64,000 nucleotides of DNA from Glycocaulis albus (GTDB taxonomy: Bacteria > Pseudomonadota > Alphaproteobacteria > Caulobacterales > Maricaulaceae), in NCBI RefSeq assembly GCF_014639075.1, contig NZ_BMFS01000004.1, forward strand, positions 1-64,000, written 5' to 3'. Within the stretch, counting starts at the first letter, position 1. Every line of letters starts with the position of its first letter. Shown in pieces: positions 44,365 through 53,274 of this stretch. The position numbers and the translations under genes are program-made. The notes under the pieces are model-generated. The model saw nothing but the letters and a program-made list of their open reading frames with translations. It was not told where the DNA came from and did not search any database.

Positions 44365-44450
44365 CCGGGCTCCCGGGCTTGACCCGGGATCCATTTTTTC
44401 TTGGCGTGCAGGATTTGGCGTGGGTCCCGGCTCGGGGGCCGGGACCCCGG
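44365..44450. repeat. Two family C GC hairpins
   Basis: CCGGGCTCCCGGGCTTGACC with CGGGATCC (44365-44392), and GGGTCCCGGCTCGGGGGCCG with GGACCCCGG (44422-44450). The first is the reverse orientation of the GGATCCCGGGTCAAGCCCGG form. They sit in the 237 bp gap before the MarR-type gene. Confidence 0.65.
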
Positions 44451-44483
44451 TTGCGAGGTTCGGCGAAACCTTCACCAAGCCGC

Positions 44484-44921
44484 TTACCCCGGCTCGTCCG
44501 TGTTCAGCCGGCCGAGCAGATCGTGCAGCCGGTCTGCATCCTCTTCGCCGAGGCGTTCGGCCAGTTCGCCATTGATCTCGCGCAAGGTCTGGTCTGCCTT
44601 GATGGCAAGCTCGCGGCCCGCCTCGGTCAGGGTGACGATGGCGCCGCGCTTGTCGGCGGCATCCTGGCTGCGCGTGACAAGGCCGATCGCCTCCATGCGC
44701 GCGACAAGCCCGCTGACCGCGGGCGCGCCCAGCGCCAGTGTCTCGGAGATCGCGCCCATACGCCGCTCCCCGCGCCGCATCAGCAGGAACAGCACGGCAG
44801 ACTGCGCCGCCGTCACACCCGCCTCGCTGCGCAGGCGCGCATCAGCGTGCCGGTGCAGCCGCCGGGCCGTGATTTCCAGCAATAGGTAGAGCCGCCGGTC
44901 GACGGCGCGCGCGCGAGCCAT
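44484..44921 (-). CDS. MarR-family transcriptional regulator
   Basis: Winged-helix DNA-binding regulator of 145 residues. The helix-turn-helix and wing region reads MGAISETLALGAPAVSGLVARMEAIGLVTRSQDAADKRGAIVTLTEAG (quoted in parts), with the DxRxxxVxLT-type wing pattern (ADKRGAIVTLT). No ligand can be inferred. It reads left, 38 bp from the methyltransferase gene which also reads left and lies upstream of it, so the two may be co-transcribed. Confidence 0.88.
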   Translation of the reverse strand: MARARAVDRRLYLLLEITARRLHRHADARLRSEAGVTAAQSAVLFLLMRRGERRMGAISETLALGAPAVSGLVARMEAIGLVTRSQDAADKRGAIVTLTEAGRELAIKADQTLREINGELAERLGEEDADRLHDLLGRLNTDEPG

Positions 44922-44959
44922 ACTGTCTGATGGCTTGATTCAACGCCTTTTGAAAAGAA

Positions 44960-45607
44960 CTACCCGGTAAACCGCCAGACACGCGCCACCCGCACGTCAC
45001 GGTCTTCCAGATCCCGGCTGACCGGCGTGTCATAGCGCGCCAGCGGCTCCAGCTTCTCCTTTGGCAGGAAATGACGGCCGGGATCGCCAATCAGCACCAG
45101 GCATCCGCGCTGGTGCAGCCCCTCCAGCCAGCTGGCAATACGCTCAGCGCCCGGCCCTTCATAGAACACATCGCCCGCCAGCACGGCATCCCAGCCCCTG
45201 TCGGCGCCCACAAGATCAGCCTTCTCGGCATGGACGCTCACACCGTTCAGCGCGGCGTTGGCAAGAATCGCTTCCACGGCGAACGGGTCGATCTCGCTGG
45301 CATCGATACGGGCTGCTCCGGCTTTGGCGGCACCGATACCGGCTATGCCGCAACCGCTGGCAAAATCGAGTACATACCGCCCTGCTACAAGGGCCGGATT
45401 GTCCATCAGATAGCGCGCCAGCGCCTGCCCGCCCGCCCATGCAAACGCCCAGAAGGGCGGCGGCAGGCCTGCTTCGCCGAGCGCTTCCTCGGTCTGCTGC
45501 CAGATGGGAAGCGTCTCCTCGGCCAGGTGAAAGCGCAGCTCCGGCGTCAGCGGCGCGGAGGCGATACGCGTATGCGCTTGGATGAACTGGAGCGGATCGG
45601 CAATCAT
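44960..45607 (-). CDS. SAM-dependent methyltransferase, METTL20/ETFB-lysine type
   Basis: Class I methyltransferase of 215 residues. The SAM loop is VLDFASGCGIAGIGAAKAGA (residues about 78-97), EIDPFAVEAILANAALNGV follows, and DAVLAGDVFYEG is the post-motif region in the D/NxxxYE position. The N-terminus PPFWAFAWAGGQALARYL is typical of the ETF-beta lysine methyltransferase group, known from vertebrate METTL20 and an Agrobacterium homologue. The target is therefore probably electron-transfer flavoprotein, by family analogy only. Confidence 0.78.
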   Translation of the reverse strand: MIADPLQFIQAHTRIASAPLTPELRFHLAEETLPIWQQTEEALGEAGLPPPFWAFAWAGGQALARYLMDNPALVAGRYVLDFASGCGIAGIGAAKAGAARIDASEIDPFAVEAILANAALNGVSVHAEKADLVGADRGWDAVLAGDVFYEGPGAERIASWLEGLHQRGCLVLIGDPGRHFLPKEKLEPLARYDTPVSRDLEDRDVRVARVWRFTG

Positions 45608-45647
45608 GCCAGCGGTCTAGCCTTGCGCGAGGCGCCGCACCAGCGGG

Positions 45648-46163
45648 CTATGCCTCGCTTGCGGGAATGAAGCGCAGCGCGATGCCATTATTGCACCAGC
45701 GCTGGCCGGTTGGCGGCGGACCGTCCTCGAAGACATGGCCCTGATGTCCGCCGCAGCGCGCGCAATGATACTCGGTACGCGGCGTCCAGATGCGGTAATC
45801 CGGCTTTGTGTCCACCGCCCCGTCCAGCGGTTGCCAGAAGCTGGGCCAGCCCGTGCCGGACTCGTATTTGGTTTCCGACGAGAAGAGTGGCAGCCCGCAC
45901 CCGGCGCAGGCATAGATGCCCTCGCGTGTTTCCTGGTTGAGCGGTGAGGAGCCGGGCCGCTCAGTACCTTCACGGCGTAGCACGTTGAACTCAGGCGGCG
46001 TCAGCCGCTCGCGCCACTGCGCTTCGGTCAGATTGGCCCAGTCAATGCCGTCATCGCTGGCGGGCGGCGTGCTGGCAGATCCGGTGTTGGCCGAACACGA
46101 ATTGGCCGGGCCGCAGGCGGCCAGCGAGATGCCGGAAAGAAGAGCAAGGCGGCGCGTCAGCAT
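45648..46163 (-). CDS. msrB: Peptide-methionine (R)-S-oxide reductase, lipoprotein form
   Basis: Repairs methionine-R-sulfoxide in exported proteins. A lipoprotein-type signal (LTRRLALLSGISLAAC) precedes a linker and the MsrB domain: CAGC and CARCGGHQGHVF carry the zinc cysteines, SGTGWPSFWQPL is the core motif, and RWCNNGIALRF holds the catalytic cysteine. Length is 171. The signal implies a periplasmic, membrane-tethered enzyme, unlike the cytoplasmic E. coli form. No msrA is adjacent. Confidence 0.92.
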   Translation of the reverse strand: MLTRRLALLSGISLAACGPANSCSANTGSASTPPASDDGIDWANLTEAQWRERLTPPEFNVLRREGTERPGSSPLNQETREGIYACAGCGLPLFSSETKYESGTGWPSFWQPLDGAVDTKPDYRIWTPRTEYHCARCGGHQGHVFEDGPPPTGQRWCNNGIALRFIPASEA

Positions 46164-46235
46164 GGTGGAGCTCCATTGATCGCTTATTCTACCATGTAGT
46201 CCGCACCGGAAGCGCTGCCAGTTACGCGCCGCCGG

Positions 46236-47186
46236 TCACATCGGCGCGAGCGCGCCCAGCACAAGTGCCGCCAGCAGGATCAGGCCTGCCTCCCTGTTGG
46301 ACTTGAAATGGGCAAGGCAGGCGGCCCCGTCATCGGGGCGGAAGCGTGAGGCCTGCCAGACAAGATGGACCGCATAGGCGGCAAAGACGGGCGCGAAGAT
46401 GAGCCCGGCTCCGGCCTTCACCGCAGCCGCCGCCGTCAGGGCAAGCGATGATGCATATATTGCGCCGACGGCGGGGCCGATCGCATTGCCAAGTGCCCGT
46501 GCGGAGGATTTGACGCCGACCAGCGCATCATCCTCCATGTCCTGACAGGCATAGATCGTGTCATAACCGATGGTCCATAACACTGCGGCGCCGTAGAGCA
46601 GGCCGGCGGCCATCCAGTCGGTGCCGCCCAGTGCCGCATACCCCACCAGCACGCCCCAGTTGAAGGTGAGGCCCAGCCAGGCCTGCGGCCACCAGGTGAT
46701 CCGCTTCATGAACGGGTAGGCGGCCACCAGCAGCAGTGCTGCGAGCGCGATACCGATCGCCAGCGGCGGCAGGAACACCAGCACCAGCGCGCCCACAGCG
46801 CATTGCGCGGCGAGGAAAGTGAGTGCCTGTCTGACCGTGATCGTACCGGCGGCCAGCGGCCGGTCCGCCGTGCGGGCCACCTTGGCGTCCAGATCGCGGT
46901 CGGCAATGTCGTTCCAGGTACAGCCCGCGCCGCGCATGGCAATCGCACCGATGGCGAAGAGTGCCGCATAAGCCGCCATCGACCAGCCAGCGCCGGTCTG
47001 GATCGCCGCCAGCGCCAGTCCCTGGAAACAGGGAATCGCCAGCAGCCAGAAGCCGATGGGCCTGTCATACCGGGCAAGACGCAAATATGGCCGCCACGCT
47101 TCCGGCGCGTGGTCCACGAATGTGCGCGGGATGGAGTCTGCAACGCGCCGGTCGCGCGAGCGGGGAGCTTGGTCAGGCCGGTTCAT
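46236..47186 (-). CDS. ubiA: 4-hydroxybenzoate polyprenyltransferase UbiA
   Basis: Membrane prenyltransferase attaching the polyprenyl tail in ubiquinone synthesis. The first Asp-rich motif is in GAGCTWNDIADRDLDAKVARTADRPL, and the second in GYDTIYACQDMEDDALVGVKSSA. About eight membrane helices can be counted. Length is 316. It is divergent from rsmE with about 80 bp between starts, an order often seen in alphaproteobacteria (ubiA, rsmE, gshA). Confidence 0.94.
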   Translation of the reverse strand: MNRPDQAPRSRDRRVADSIPRTFVDHAPEAWRPYLRLARYDRPIGFWLLAIPCFQGLALAAIQTGAGWSMAAYAALFAIGAIAMRGAGCTWNDIADRDLDAKVARTADRPLAAGTITVRQALTFLAAQCAVGALVLVFLPPLAIGIALAALLLVAAYPFMKRITWWPQAWLGLTFNWGVLVGYAALGGTDWMAAGLLYGAAVLWTIGYDTIYACQDMEDDALVGVKSSARALGNAIGPAVGAIYASSLALTAAAAVKAGAGLIFAPVFAAYAVHLVWQASRFRPDDGAACLAHFKSNREAGLILLAALVLGALAPM

Positions 47187-47269
47187 GCCTGACTAGTTAT
47201 CGCGCGCGGAGCCCGCCGCATAGCCCTTGACGCTTGGCGTATGGCCGCACCGGCGCTAGAGGGGAGGGC

Positions 47270-48037
47270 ATGGTCACCACGCCCCGCCTTTATGTCGATG
47301 CGCCGCTAGACGATGGTGCTGAGCTGATCCTGCCGCGCGAGCAGGCGCATTATCTCGTCAATGTGATGCGCCGCGAGGCCGGTTCGCCGGTGCGTGTCTT
47401 CAATGGCAGGGATGGCGAGTGGCAGGCGGTTGTTGCCGACGCCTCGCGCAAGGGCGCGTCCCTGCAGGTCGAGACCCGCCTGCGCGAGCAGGTGGGTGTA
47501 CCGCCGCTGCGCCTGTGCTTTGCGCCGGTGAAGAAGGCGCGCACCGACTTCATCGTGGAGAAGGCGACCGAGCTGGGCGCAGCCGTCATCCAGCCTGTCA
47601 TTACCCGCCGCACCCAGTCCGAGCGCGTGCGCACCGACCGGCTGATGGCGCTGGCTACCGAAGCGGCCGAACAGACCGAGCGGCTCTGCCTGCCGGTCGT
47701 GTCAGAGCCGGTTACGCTTGAGCGCCTGCTGGCGGACTGGCCGGAGGATCACCGGCTGATCTTCTGCGACGAGGCCGGCGATGGGGAGGGCGCTTGGGGC
47801 GGGCCGCAGGGCCGCGCACGGCCCATGCTGGACGTGTTGCGGGCAGAACCGGACCCATCCGGCCCCTGGACTGTCCTGATCGGTCCTGAGGGCGGGTTTG
47901 ACGATGCCGAACGTGCCCGGCTTCGTTCTCTGCCCTTCGTGCGGGCCGTTACGCTGGGGCCGCGCATCTTGCGGGCCGACACGGCTGCTGTGGCCGCGCT
48001 CACGCTCTGGCAGGCGCTGGCGGGGGATTGGCCCTAG
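47270..48037 (+). CDS. rsmE: 16S rRNA (uracil1498-N3)-methyltransferase RsmE
   Basis: SPOUT-class methyltransferase acting on U1498 of 16S rRNA. From the ATG at 47270 (GAGGGGAGG upstream) the 255-residue protein has REQAHYLVNVMRREAG at the N-terminal PUA-like domain, FVRE-like DFIVEKATELGAAVIQPVITRRTQSER, and the knot motifs LIGPEGGFDDAER and LGPRILRADTAAVAAL. Its stop shares CTAG with the convergent TPR gene. Confidence 0.94.
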   Translation: MVTTPRLYVDAPLDDGAELILPREQAHYLVNVMRREAGSPVRVFNGRDGEWQAVVADASRKGASLQVETRLREQVGVPPLRLCFAPVKKARTDFIVEKATELGAAVIQPVITRRTQSERVRTDRLMALATEAAEQTERLCLPVVSEPVTLERLLADWPEDHRLIFCDEAGDGEGAWGGPQGRARPMLDVLRAEPDPSGPWTVLIGPEGGFDDAERARLRSLPFVRAVTLGPRILRADTAAVAALTLWQALAGDWP

Positions 48038-50565
48038 TCCATGTGAGCGTTGGTCCACAGTGCTTCGAGATGGGCGGTGAAGAGGGCATCCTTCTGGGCG
48101 AACTCCACGCCATCCACACCCTCGTCAGCCGCGGTGCCTGCCCGCATTTCGATGCCTTCGATCAACCCGTTCGATGCCTCCCGGAACAGGTTCAGCCCCT
48201 GTTGCGGCTCGCCCAGATGGTCGATGAGGACGCGGGCGAGAAAGGCGCGGCTGCTGGCCAGTGCCGGGCTGTCATTGGACAAGCCGGTATCTCGCAATTC
48301 CAGCCCTTCGCGATAGGCCGCCGCTGCCTGCCGGTACTCGCCTTGCTGGTCCAGCACATAGCCGAGCGCTGTAACCATCGTGCCGAGAAATACGTCTGAA
48401 CGCCCTTCGGCATTTCGAAAATCGTTAATTGCGGGACGCATGGCGCGTTCCGCCTCGGCATACCCCACATTGCGCATGATCAAGATGGCATGATTGAACT
48501 CCTGCAGGGCGCGGCGCTGCGTCCCGCGCGGCCACTCTTCGGCGATCAGGGCGCTGGACATATGCGATGCCTCGAGCGCTTCCTCGCCGCGCCCCTGCAT
48601 CGAGAGTATGGTGGCCAGCTCACCCCAGGCGACGCCGACATCGCTGCCCGTCGTAATGCCATAGGCCTCATGTATCGCCAGCGCCCGGCGGGTCATGGCT
48701 TCGGCTGCGTCGAGATCGCCTTGCCCGCGCAGTGTGGTGGCGATCTGCAGGATCGGAAACACGTTCGCGCGTGCCTCTTCTCCATCCTGCGCGATGCGTA
48801 ATGCCAGCACCTCCCGGAAGTGCGAGAGCGCCTCGGTCAGCCTGCCTTGCGTCCGGCGCAGGCGGCCCATCATATCGTGCCAGTCCCGGCGCTGGTCCGC
48901 GCGGGCAGGCGATATCAGCATGTCGGCTTCAACCAGGGTGGCGTCTGTTTCAGCCAGCCGGCCCTGCTCGTAGGCTATCTGCGCGCGCTGAATCATAACG
49001 TCCACGCGCGCCGGGATGGCAGACTCACCCAGCCCGTCATATATGGCGTCGGCCTGATCAAGGGTTTCCAGCGCCTCTTCGCCGAGATCGCTGCGGCGCT
49101 GCACGGTCGCCAGCGTGTACAGGCCGCGCGCATAACTTCTGCTCCCGCTGCCATAGAGCTCTGCCCGCAACGCAGCATTACGCCGTGCAATCTGGAGCGC
49201 TTCAGCCCTGTCCTCATGGAAGACGAGGTGAATGGCATAGGCATCCAGCAGGCTCGCCAGAATGCCGCGTGCCTCGTGATTGCCTTCCAGCACTTCCAGC
49301 GCGCGGGCGAACACCGGCCCGGCCTCGTTTGGCCGGTATAGTTCGTGAAGGGAGAGAGCCAGATTCTCATACGCCCGCCCGATCTCGGTGGCGGGATAGT
49401 CAGCGCGGGCATTGAGATTTTCCAGCCGTTCACGCGCATTGGCCTCGGCCTCGGCAAAGCGGGCGAGGCGGAAGTGCGCGGTCCAAACACGCTCGGACGC
49501 AGCAGCCGTTCGCAGTCCGGTGTCGCTATCGATACGCCGGACAAAGGCGAGATGCTCTTCCAGAAGCGGCAACGCCGCAGCATATCCCGACACCTGCTGC
49601 ACGCCGATCGCGTGATTTGAGAGGTAGGTTGCCAGATAATCCGGCGGCGTCTGGGTGTCGGCCGCTGCTGCCCGGTAGGCCCGTTCATGCAGTTCGGCGG
49701 CGATGTCTGTCTCGCCGCCGGACCGTGCCCGGCTGGCAATCTCCGACAATATGCGGGCGCGATGGCGGTCATTGCCGCTATGCGCCTCGACCAGATCAGC
49801 AACATCGCCAATGCCGCCAGTATCATCGCGTTCAGCCAGCTGGCCGGCCAGCGTGCCCGCCAGTGTCACGACCGTCAGATCATCCGGCTCGCGGGTGATG
49901 AGCGCGATACGCAAGGCCTCGCGGCGCGCATCAATCGCCTCGGCTTCATGCCCGTCCGCCAGCACGTCCTCGGCAAGTCCTTCCAGAACAATGCCGACAA
50001 AAGCATGGTCGGGTCCGTAAACTTGCGTGTATGCGGCAAGCGCATTGCGCCGCCGCTCGCTGGCCTCATAGTACTGTCCCTGAGCGTGCAGCGCGTTGGC
50101 GAGCTGGTTGAACGTGTTGGCGCGCAGCTCGCGTGTCTCGTCCGTATCGGCAATCGCCTCCAGCGCCTGCCGGAACCAGTCAACCGCCGCGCTGTGTTCG
50201 CCGTCCTCGGCGCTGACCGTCCCCGCATAGGCGACATATTGCGCATAGTCCGAGGGGGGCGTTCGGGCCGTTTCGTGCAGGGCGAAACCTTGCTCCAGCC
50301 ATTCCAGGGCCAGCGGCCGATCATCGGACTGATGGGCGAGAATGCCGAGGGAAAAGGCCGTCGCCGCGCGCTCTGCGGGATCGGTTTCGGGAATCTGCGC
50401 GAACACCTCTTCAAACAACGCGTAGGCGCGGGCCGTTTCACCGGCTTCGTACGCGGCCATGGCCGGCGCACGCAGCTGCTCATAGGGGTCTGTACCGCCC
50501 TGCTGTGCGAAGGCACTGGCAGCGCCCGCTGCCATCAGAGCCACACTCGAAAGCCAGTTGCGCAT
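48034..50565 (-). CDS. Large secreted tetratricopeptide-repeat protein, hypothetical
   Basis: An 843-residue protein made almost wholly of TPR-like helical pairs after a signal peptide (MRNWLSSVALMAAGAASAFA). Repeats are recognisable by patterns such as FNQLANALHAQGQYYEASERRRNALA, RGLYTLATVQRRSDLGEEALETLDQA and TMVTALGYVLDQQGEYRQAAAAYREGLELR. No enzymatic domain (for example CHAT) is seen at the C-terminus. GGGAG precedes the ATG at 50565. A periplasmic scaffold is a fair guess. It lies between rsmE and gshA on the opposite strand. Confidence 0.82.
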   Translation of the reverse strand: MRNWLSSVALMAAGAASAFAQQGGTDPYEQLRAPAMAAYEAGETARAYALFEEVFAQIPETDPAERAATAFSLGILAHQSDDRPLALEWLEQGFALHETARTPPSDYAQYVAYAGTVSAEDGEHSAAVDWFRQALEAIADTDETRELRANTFNQLANALHAQGQYYEASERRRNALAAYTQVYGPDHAFVGIVLEGLAEDVLADGHEAEAIDARREALRIALITREPDDLTVVTLAGTLAGQLAERDDTGGIGDVADLVEAHSGNDRHRARILSEIASRARSGGETDIAAELHERAYRAAAADTQTPPDYLATYLSNHAIGVQQVSGYAAALPLLEEHLAFVRRIDSDTGLRTAAASERVWTAHFRLARFAEAEANARERLENLNARADYPATEIGRAYENLALSLHELYRPNEAGPVFARALEVLEGNHEARGILASLLDAYAIHLVFHEDRAEALQIARRNAALRAELYGSGSRSYARGLYTLATVQRRSDLGEEALETLDQADAIYDGLGESAIPARVDVMIQRAQIAYEQGRLAETDATLVEADMLISPARADQRRDWHDMMGRLRRTQGRLTEALSHFREVLALRIAQDGEEARANVFPILQIATTLRGQGDLDAAEAMTRRALAIHEAYGITTGSDVGVAWGELATILSMQGRGEEALEASHMSSALIAEEWPRGTQRRALQEFNHAILIMRNVGYAEAERAMRPAINDFRNAEGRSDVFLGTMVTALGYVLDQQGEYRQAAAAYREGLELRDTGLSNDSPALASSRAFLARVLIDHLGEPQQGLNLFREASNGLIEGIEMRAGTAADEGVDGVEFAQKDALFTAHLEALWTNAHMD

Positions 50566-50706
50566 GCCCGTCTCCCGTCTTTTGCGCCAGTCTAGCGCAC
50601 CGGGCTGCCCCGCAATCTGACAAATATCGACAGGCCTTGCCCTTGCCGGTTGGCATTTGCCCGCATAAGTGACGGGAACCTCGAACGGCTGGGAGACCGG
50701 GACACG

Positions 50707-52080
50707 ATGAGCGGCACCTACACGCCCGGCGGCGAAGGCCCCCCCATTGAATCGAAAGATCAGCTGATCGCCCATCTCGCTTCCGGCGAGAAGCCGCGCG
50801 AAAGCTGGCGCATCGGAACCGAGCACGAGAAATTCGGCTTCAGCCTAGATGGTCACCGTCCGCTTCCCTATGAGGGCGACGGCCCGACCGTGCGCAAGAT
50901 GCTTGAAGGCCTGACCCGCTTTGACTGGTCGGTGATCGAGGAGAACGGCAAGCCGGTGGCGCTCAAACGCAAGGGCGCCTCTGTGACGCTGGAGCCCGGC
51001 GGGCAGTTCGAGCTCTCCGGCGCGCCGCTGGAAAACCTGCACCAGACCTGCGCGGAAGTGAACTCCCATCTGCGCGAGGTGCGCGAGGTGGCCGACGAGA
51101 TCGGGGCGGGGTTCTTAGGGTTGGGCTTCTCGCCGAAATGGTCTCTTCAGGAGACCCCGATGATGCCGAAGGACCGCTACAACATCATGAAGGCCTACAT
51201 GCCCAAGGTCGGCGGGCTGGGCCATCAGATGATGTTCCGCTCCTGCACGGTGCAGACCAATCTCGATTTCGCCTCAGAGGCCGACATGCGCGCGAAGTTT
51301 CGCGCCTCCATGGCTCTGCAGCCCATCGCCACCGCGCTCTTTGCCAACTCGCCCTTTGCCGATGGCCGCCCGAACGGCTTTGTCTCCTACCGCGCCCATG
51401 TCTGGACCGATGTGGACCCGGACCGCACCGGCATCCTCCAGTTCGTGTTCGATGAGGGTTTCTCCTACGAGCATTATGTCGACTGGGCACTGGATGCGCC
51501 GATGTATTTCGTCAAGCGCGAGGGGCGCTTCCTGGATGCATCGGGGCAGAGCTTCCGCGATTTCCTGAAAGGCAAGCTGCCGGCCCTGCCGGGTGAGCTG
51601 CCCGTGCTCGGCGACTGGGAAGATCACCTCTCCACGCTTTTTCCCGAGGTGCGCCTGAAAACCTTCCTTGAACAGCGCGGGGCCGATGGCGGCCCGTGGA
51701 ATAATCTGTGTGCGCTGCCAGCGCTGTGGGTGGGCCTGCTTTATGACGATACGGCGCTCAACGCCGCTCTGGACCTTGTGAAGGACTGGACGGCGGAAGA
51801 ACGCGTGGCGCTGCGCCTCGGCGCGGCCCATTGCGGGCTGAAAACCCCGTTCCGCAACGCCACCATGCAGGACCTCGCCAAGGAGGTGCTGGCCATTGCG
51901 CGCTCAGGTCTCAAAGCCCGCGCCCGCCTGAACCATCATGGCGAGCACGAGGCGGTCTTCCTCGATGATCTCGATGAAATCGCCGCGAGCGGCATCACGC
52001 CTGCCGAACGCCTGCTGGCGCTTTATAACGGCCCGTGGGGCGGGTCTGTAGAGCCGATCTTCAAGGAGGCGGCGTATTAG
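50707..52080 (+). CDS. gshA: Glutamate-cysteine ligase
   Basis: First enzyme of glutathione synthesis, of the plant/alphaproteobacterial type. The 457-residue product contains [46 protein letters not shown] and LGLGFSPKW, plus the [16 protein letters not shown] segment, all typical of this group and unlike E. coli GshA. GGGAG is present upstream of the ATG at 50707. gshB is not in the window. A bidirectional terminator follows. Confidence 0.94.
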   Translation: MSGTYTPGGEGPPIESKDQLIAHLASGEKPRESWRIGTEHEKFGFSLDGHRPLPYEGDGPTVRKMLEGLTRFDWSVIEENGKPVALKRKGASVTLEPGGQFELSGAPLENLHQTCAEVNSHLREVREVADEIGAGFLGLGFSPKWSLQETPMMPKDRYNIMKAYMPKVGGLGHQMMFRSCTVQTNLDFASEADMRAKFRASMALQPIATALFANSPFADGRPNGFVSYRAHVWTDVDPDRTGILQFVFDEGFSYEHYVDWALDAPMYFVKREGRFLDASGQSFRDFLKGKLPALPGELPVLGDWEDHLSTLFPEVRLKTFLEQRGADGGPWNNLCALPALWVGLLYDDTALNAALDLVKDWTAEERVALRLGAAHCGLKTPFRNATMQDLAKEVLAIARSGLKARARLNHHGEHEAVFLDDLDEIAASGITPAERLLALYNGPWGGSVEPIFKEAAY

Positions 52081-52093
52081 GGATTTCAATTAC

Positions 52094-52156
52094 GCGTTTC
52101 ACCGGCGTAAGCCGGTGCCCAGTACTTCTAGACCCCGACTTGCGTCGGGGAAACGC
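52094..52156 (+). repeat. Cloverleaf repeat, family A copy 3
   Basis: Outer arm GCGTTTC (52094-52100) pairs with GAAACGC (52150-52156). ACCGGCG-TA-AGCCGGT and CCCCGAC-TTGC-GTCGGGG arms are intact; the middle CCAG arm is shorter than in the other copies. It lies between gshA and the terminator at 52171. Confidence 0.78.
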
Positions 52157-52170
52157 AAAATTGGAAAACA

Positions 52171-52200
52171 AAAACCCCGGACGTTCCCGCCCGGGGTTTT
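52171..52200. terminator. Bidirectional terminator between gshA and the DHS-like gene
   Basis: AAAACCCCGG (52171-52180) pairs with CCGGGGTTTT (52191-52200). The plus side continues CGCGTT; the minus side continues with GTTTTCC after TTTTT, so both convergent genes could end here. Confidence 0.82.
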
Positions 52201-52224
52201 CGCGTTCTTGAAGGGGCGCGAAGC

Positions 52225-53271
52225 CTAATCCTCAAACATGTCCGCAAAGCGCCGGCGCGGACGGTTTTTCCACGCGCCGCGATGGAACACGTCAGAGACG
52301 ATGACCGGGGCCACGGTGGTGGCTTCGGCAAACACCATCTGCTCCAGCGTGACATCGACCTTGCCCCAGGAGCAGGCCTCTTTCAGCGTGGAGGAGGAGC
52401 AGGCGCCGTCACGCACATCGGCGACCGTGATCTGCACCGCGTATTCGTGCATCGGCACCTCATGGCCGAGGATCTCGGCGCAAACAACAGTATCCTGCGC
52501 GAAGTTCTTCGGCACGCCGCCGCCGACCATGAACAGGCCCGTCTTGCCGGCCTTGATCTTGATGTCGGTCAGCTCGCGGAAATCGGCCACTGCGTCGATG
52601 GAGAGATAGGGCTTGCCCGCCTTCATGCGCTCGACCTGGTGCTTGACCAGGCCAAAGCCTGCCGAGCAGTCGGCAAAGGCCGGCACGAAGATCGGCACGC
52701 CATGGCGATAGCATTCCTCGATGAGGGAGCCTTCCTTCTTGGCGTTGCCGTCGGCCAGCCACTTGCCCATCGCCTTGATGAAGGCGCGGGACGAAATCGG
52801 CTTGGCGTCGAGGCTGTCGGCAATATCACCGATGGTATGGTCGGTGGTCTGCAGCTCTTCCTCGTCGATATAGGTATCGTAGATCCGGTCGATATAGAGA
52901 TCGCGCAGGATGCGGTCGTCCGGAATTTCGCGTGCCTGATAGTGTTTGAAGCCCAGAGCCTCGAAGAAATCCATGTCGACGATGGACGCGCCGGTGGCCA
53001 CGATGGCATCGACCATGTTGTTGCGGATCATGTCGCGCCAGACATGCATGCAGCCGCCCGCGCTGGTCGAGCCGGCGAGGGTGAGGATGACCGAGCAGTC
53101 CGGATCGGCAACTGCTGCCTGCAGGATACGCGCAGCGCGCGCGGCATCACGGCTGGAGAAGCTCATCTTCTCCCACGCATCGATGATCACGCGGCCATCA
53201 AAGCTGGCAATATCGATGTGCTCGACCGGGCTGGCCAGCAGCTCGGCCTTACGATTCGTATTATCTGTCAT
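52225..53271 (-). CDS. Deoxyhypusine synthase-like protein (probable homospermidine/polyamine enzyme)
   Basis: NAD-dependent aminobutyl-transfer enzyme fold of the deoxyhypusine synthase family. Bacteria lack hypusinated eIF5A, so such proteins usually make polyamines such as homospermidine. The 348-residue product has TLAGSTSAGGCMHVWRDMI, the VPIFVPAFADCSAGFGL segment, FMVGGGVPKNF, and SWGKVDV (301-304) where Lys304 matches the catalytic lysine of DHS. It is translated from an ATG 3 bp after the stop of the ornithine decarboxylase gene, so putrescine production and use are linked. Confidence 0.85.
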   Translation of the reverse strand: MTDNTNRKAELLASPVEHIDIASFDGRVIIDAWEKMSFSSRDAARAARILQAAVADPDCSVILTLAGSTSAGGCMHVWRDMIRNNMVDAIVATGASIVDMDFFEALGFKHYQAREIPDDRILRDLYIDRIYDTYIDEEELQTTDHTIGDIADSLDAKPISSRAFIKAMGKWLADGNAKKEGSLIEECYRHGVPIFVPAFADCSAGFGLVKHQVERMKAGKPYLSIDAVADFRELTDIKIKAGKTGLFMVGGGVPKNFAQDTVVCAEILGHEVPMHEYAVQITVADVRDGACSSSTLKEACSWGKVDVTLEQMVFAEATTVAPVIVSDVFHRGAWKNRPRRRFADMFED

Positions 53272-53274
53272 TTA

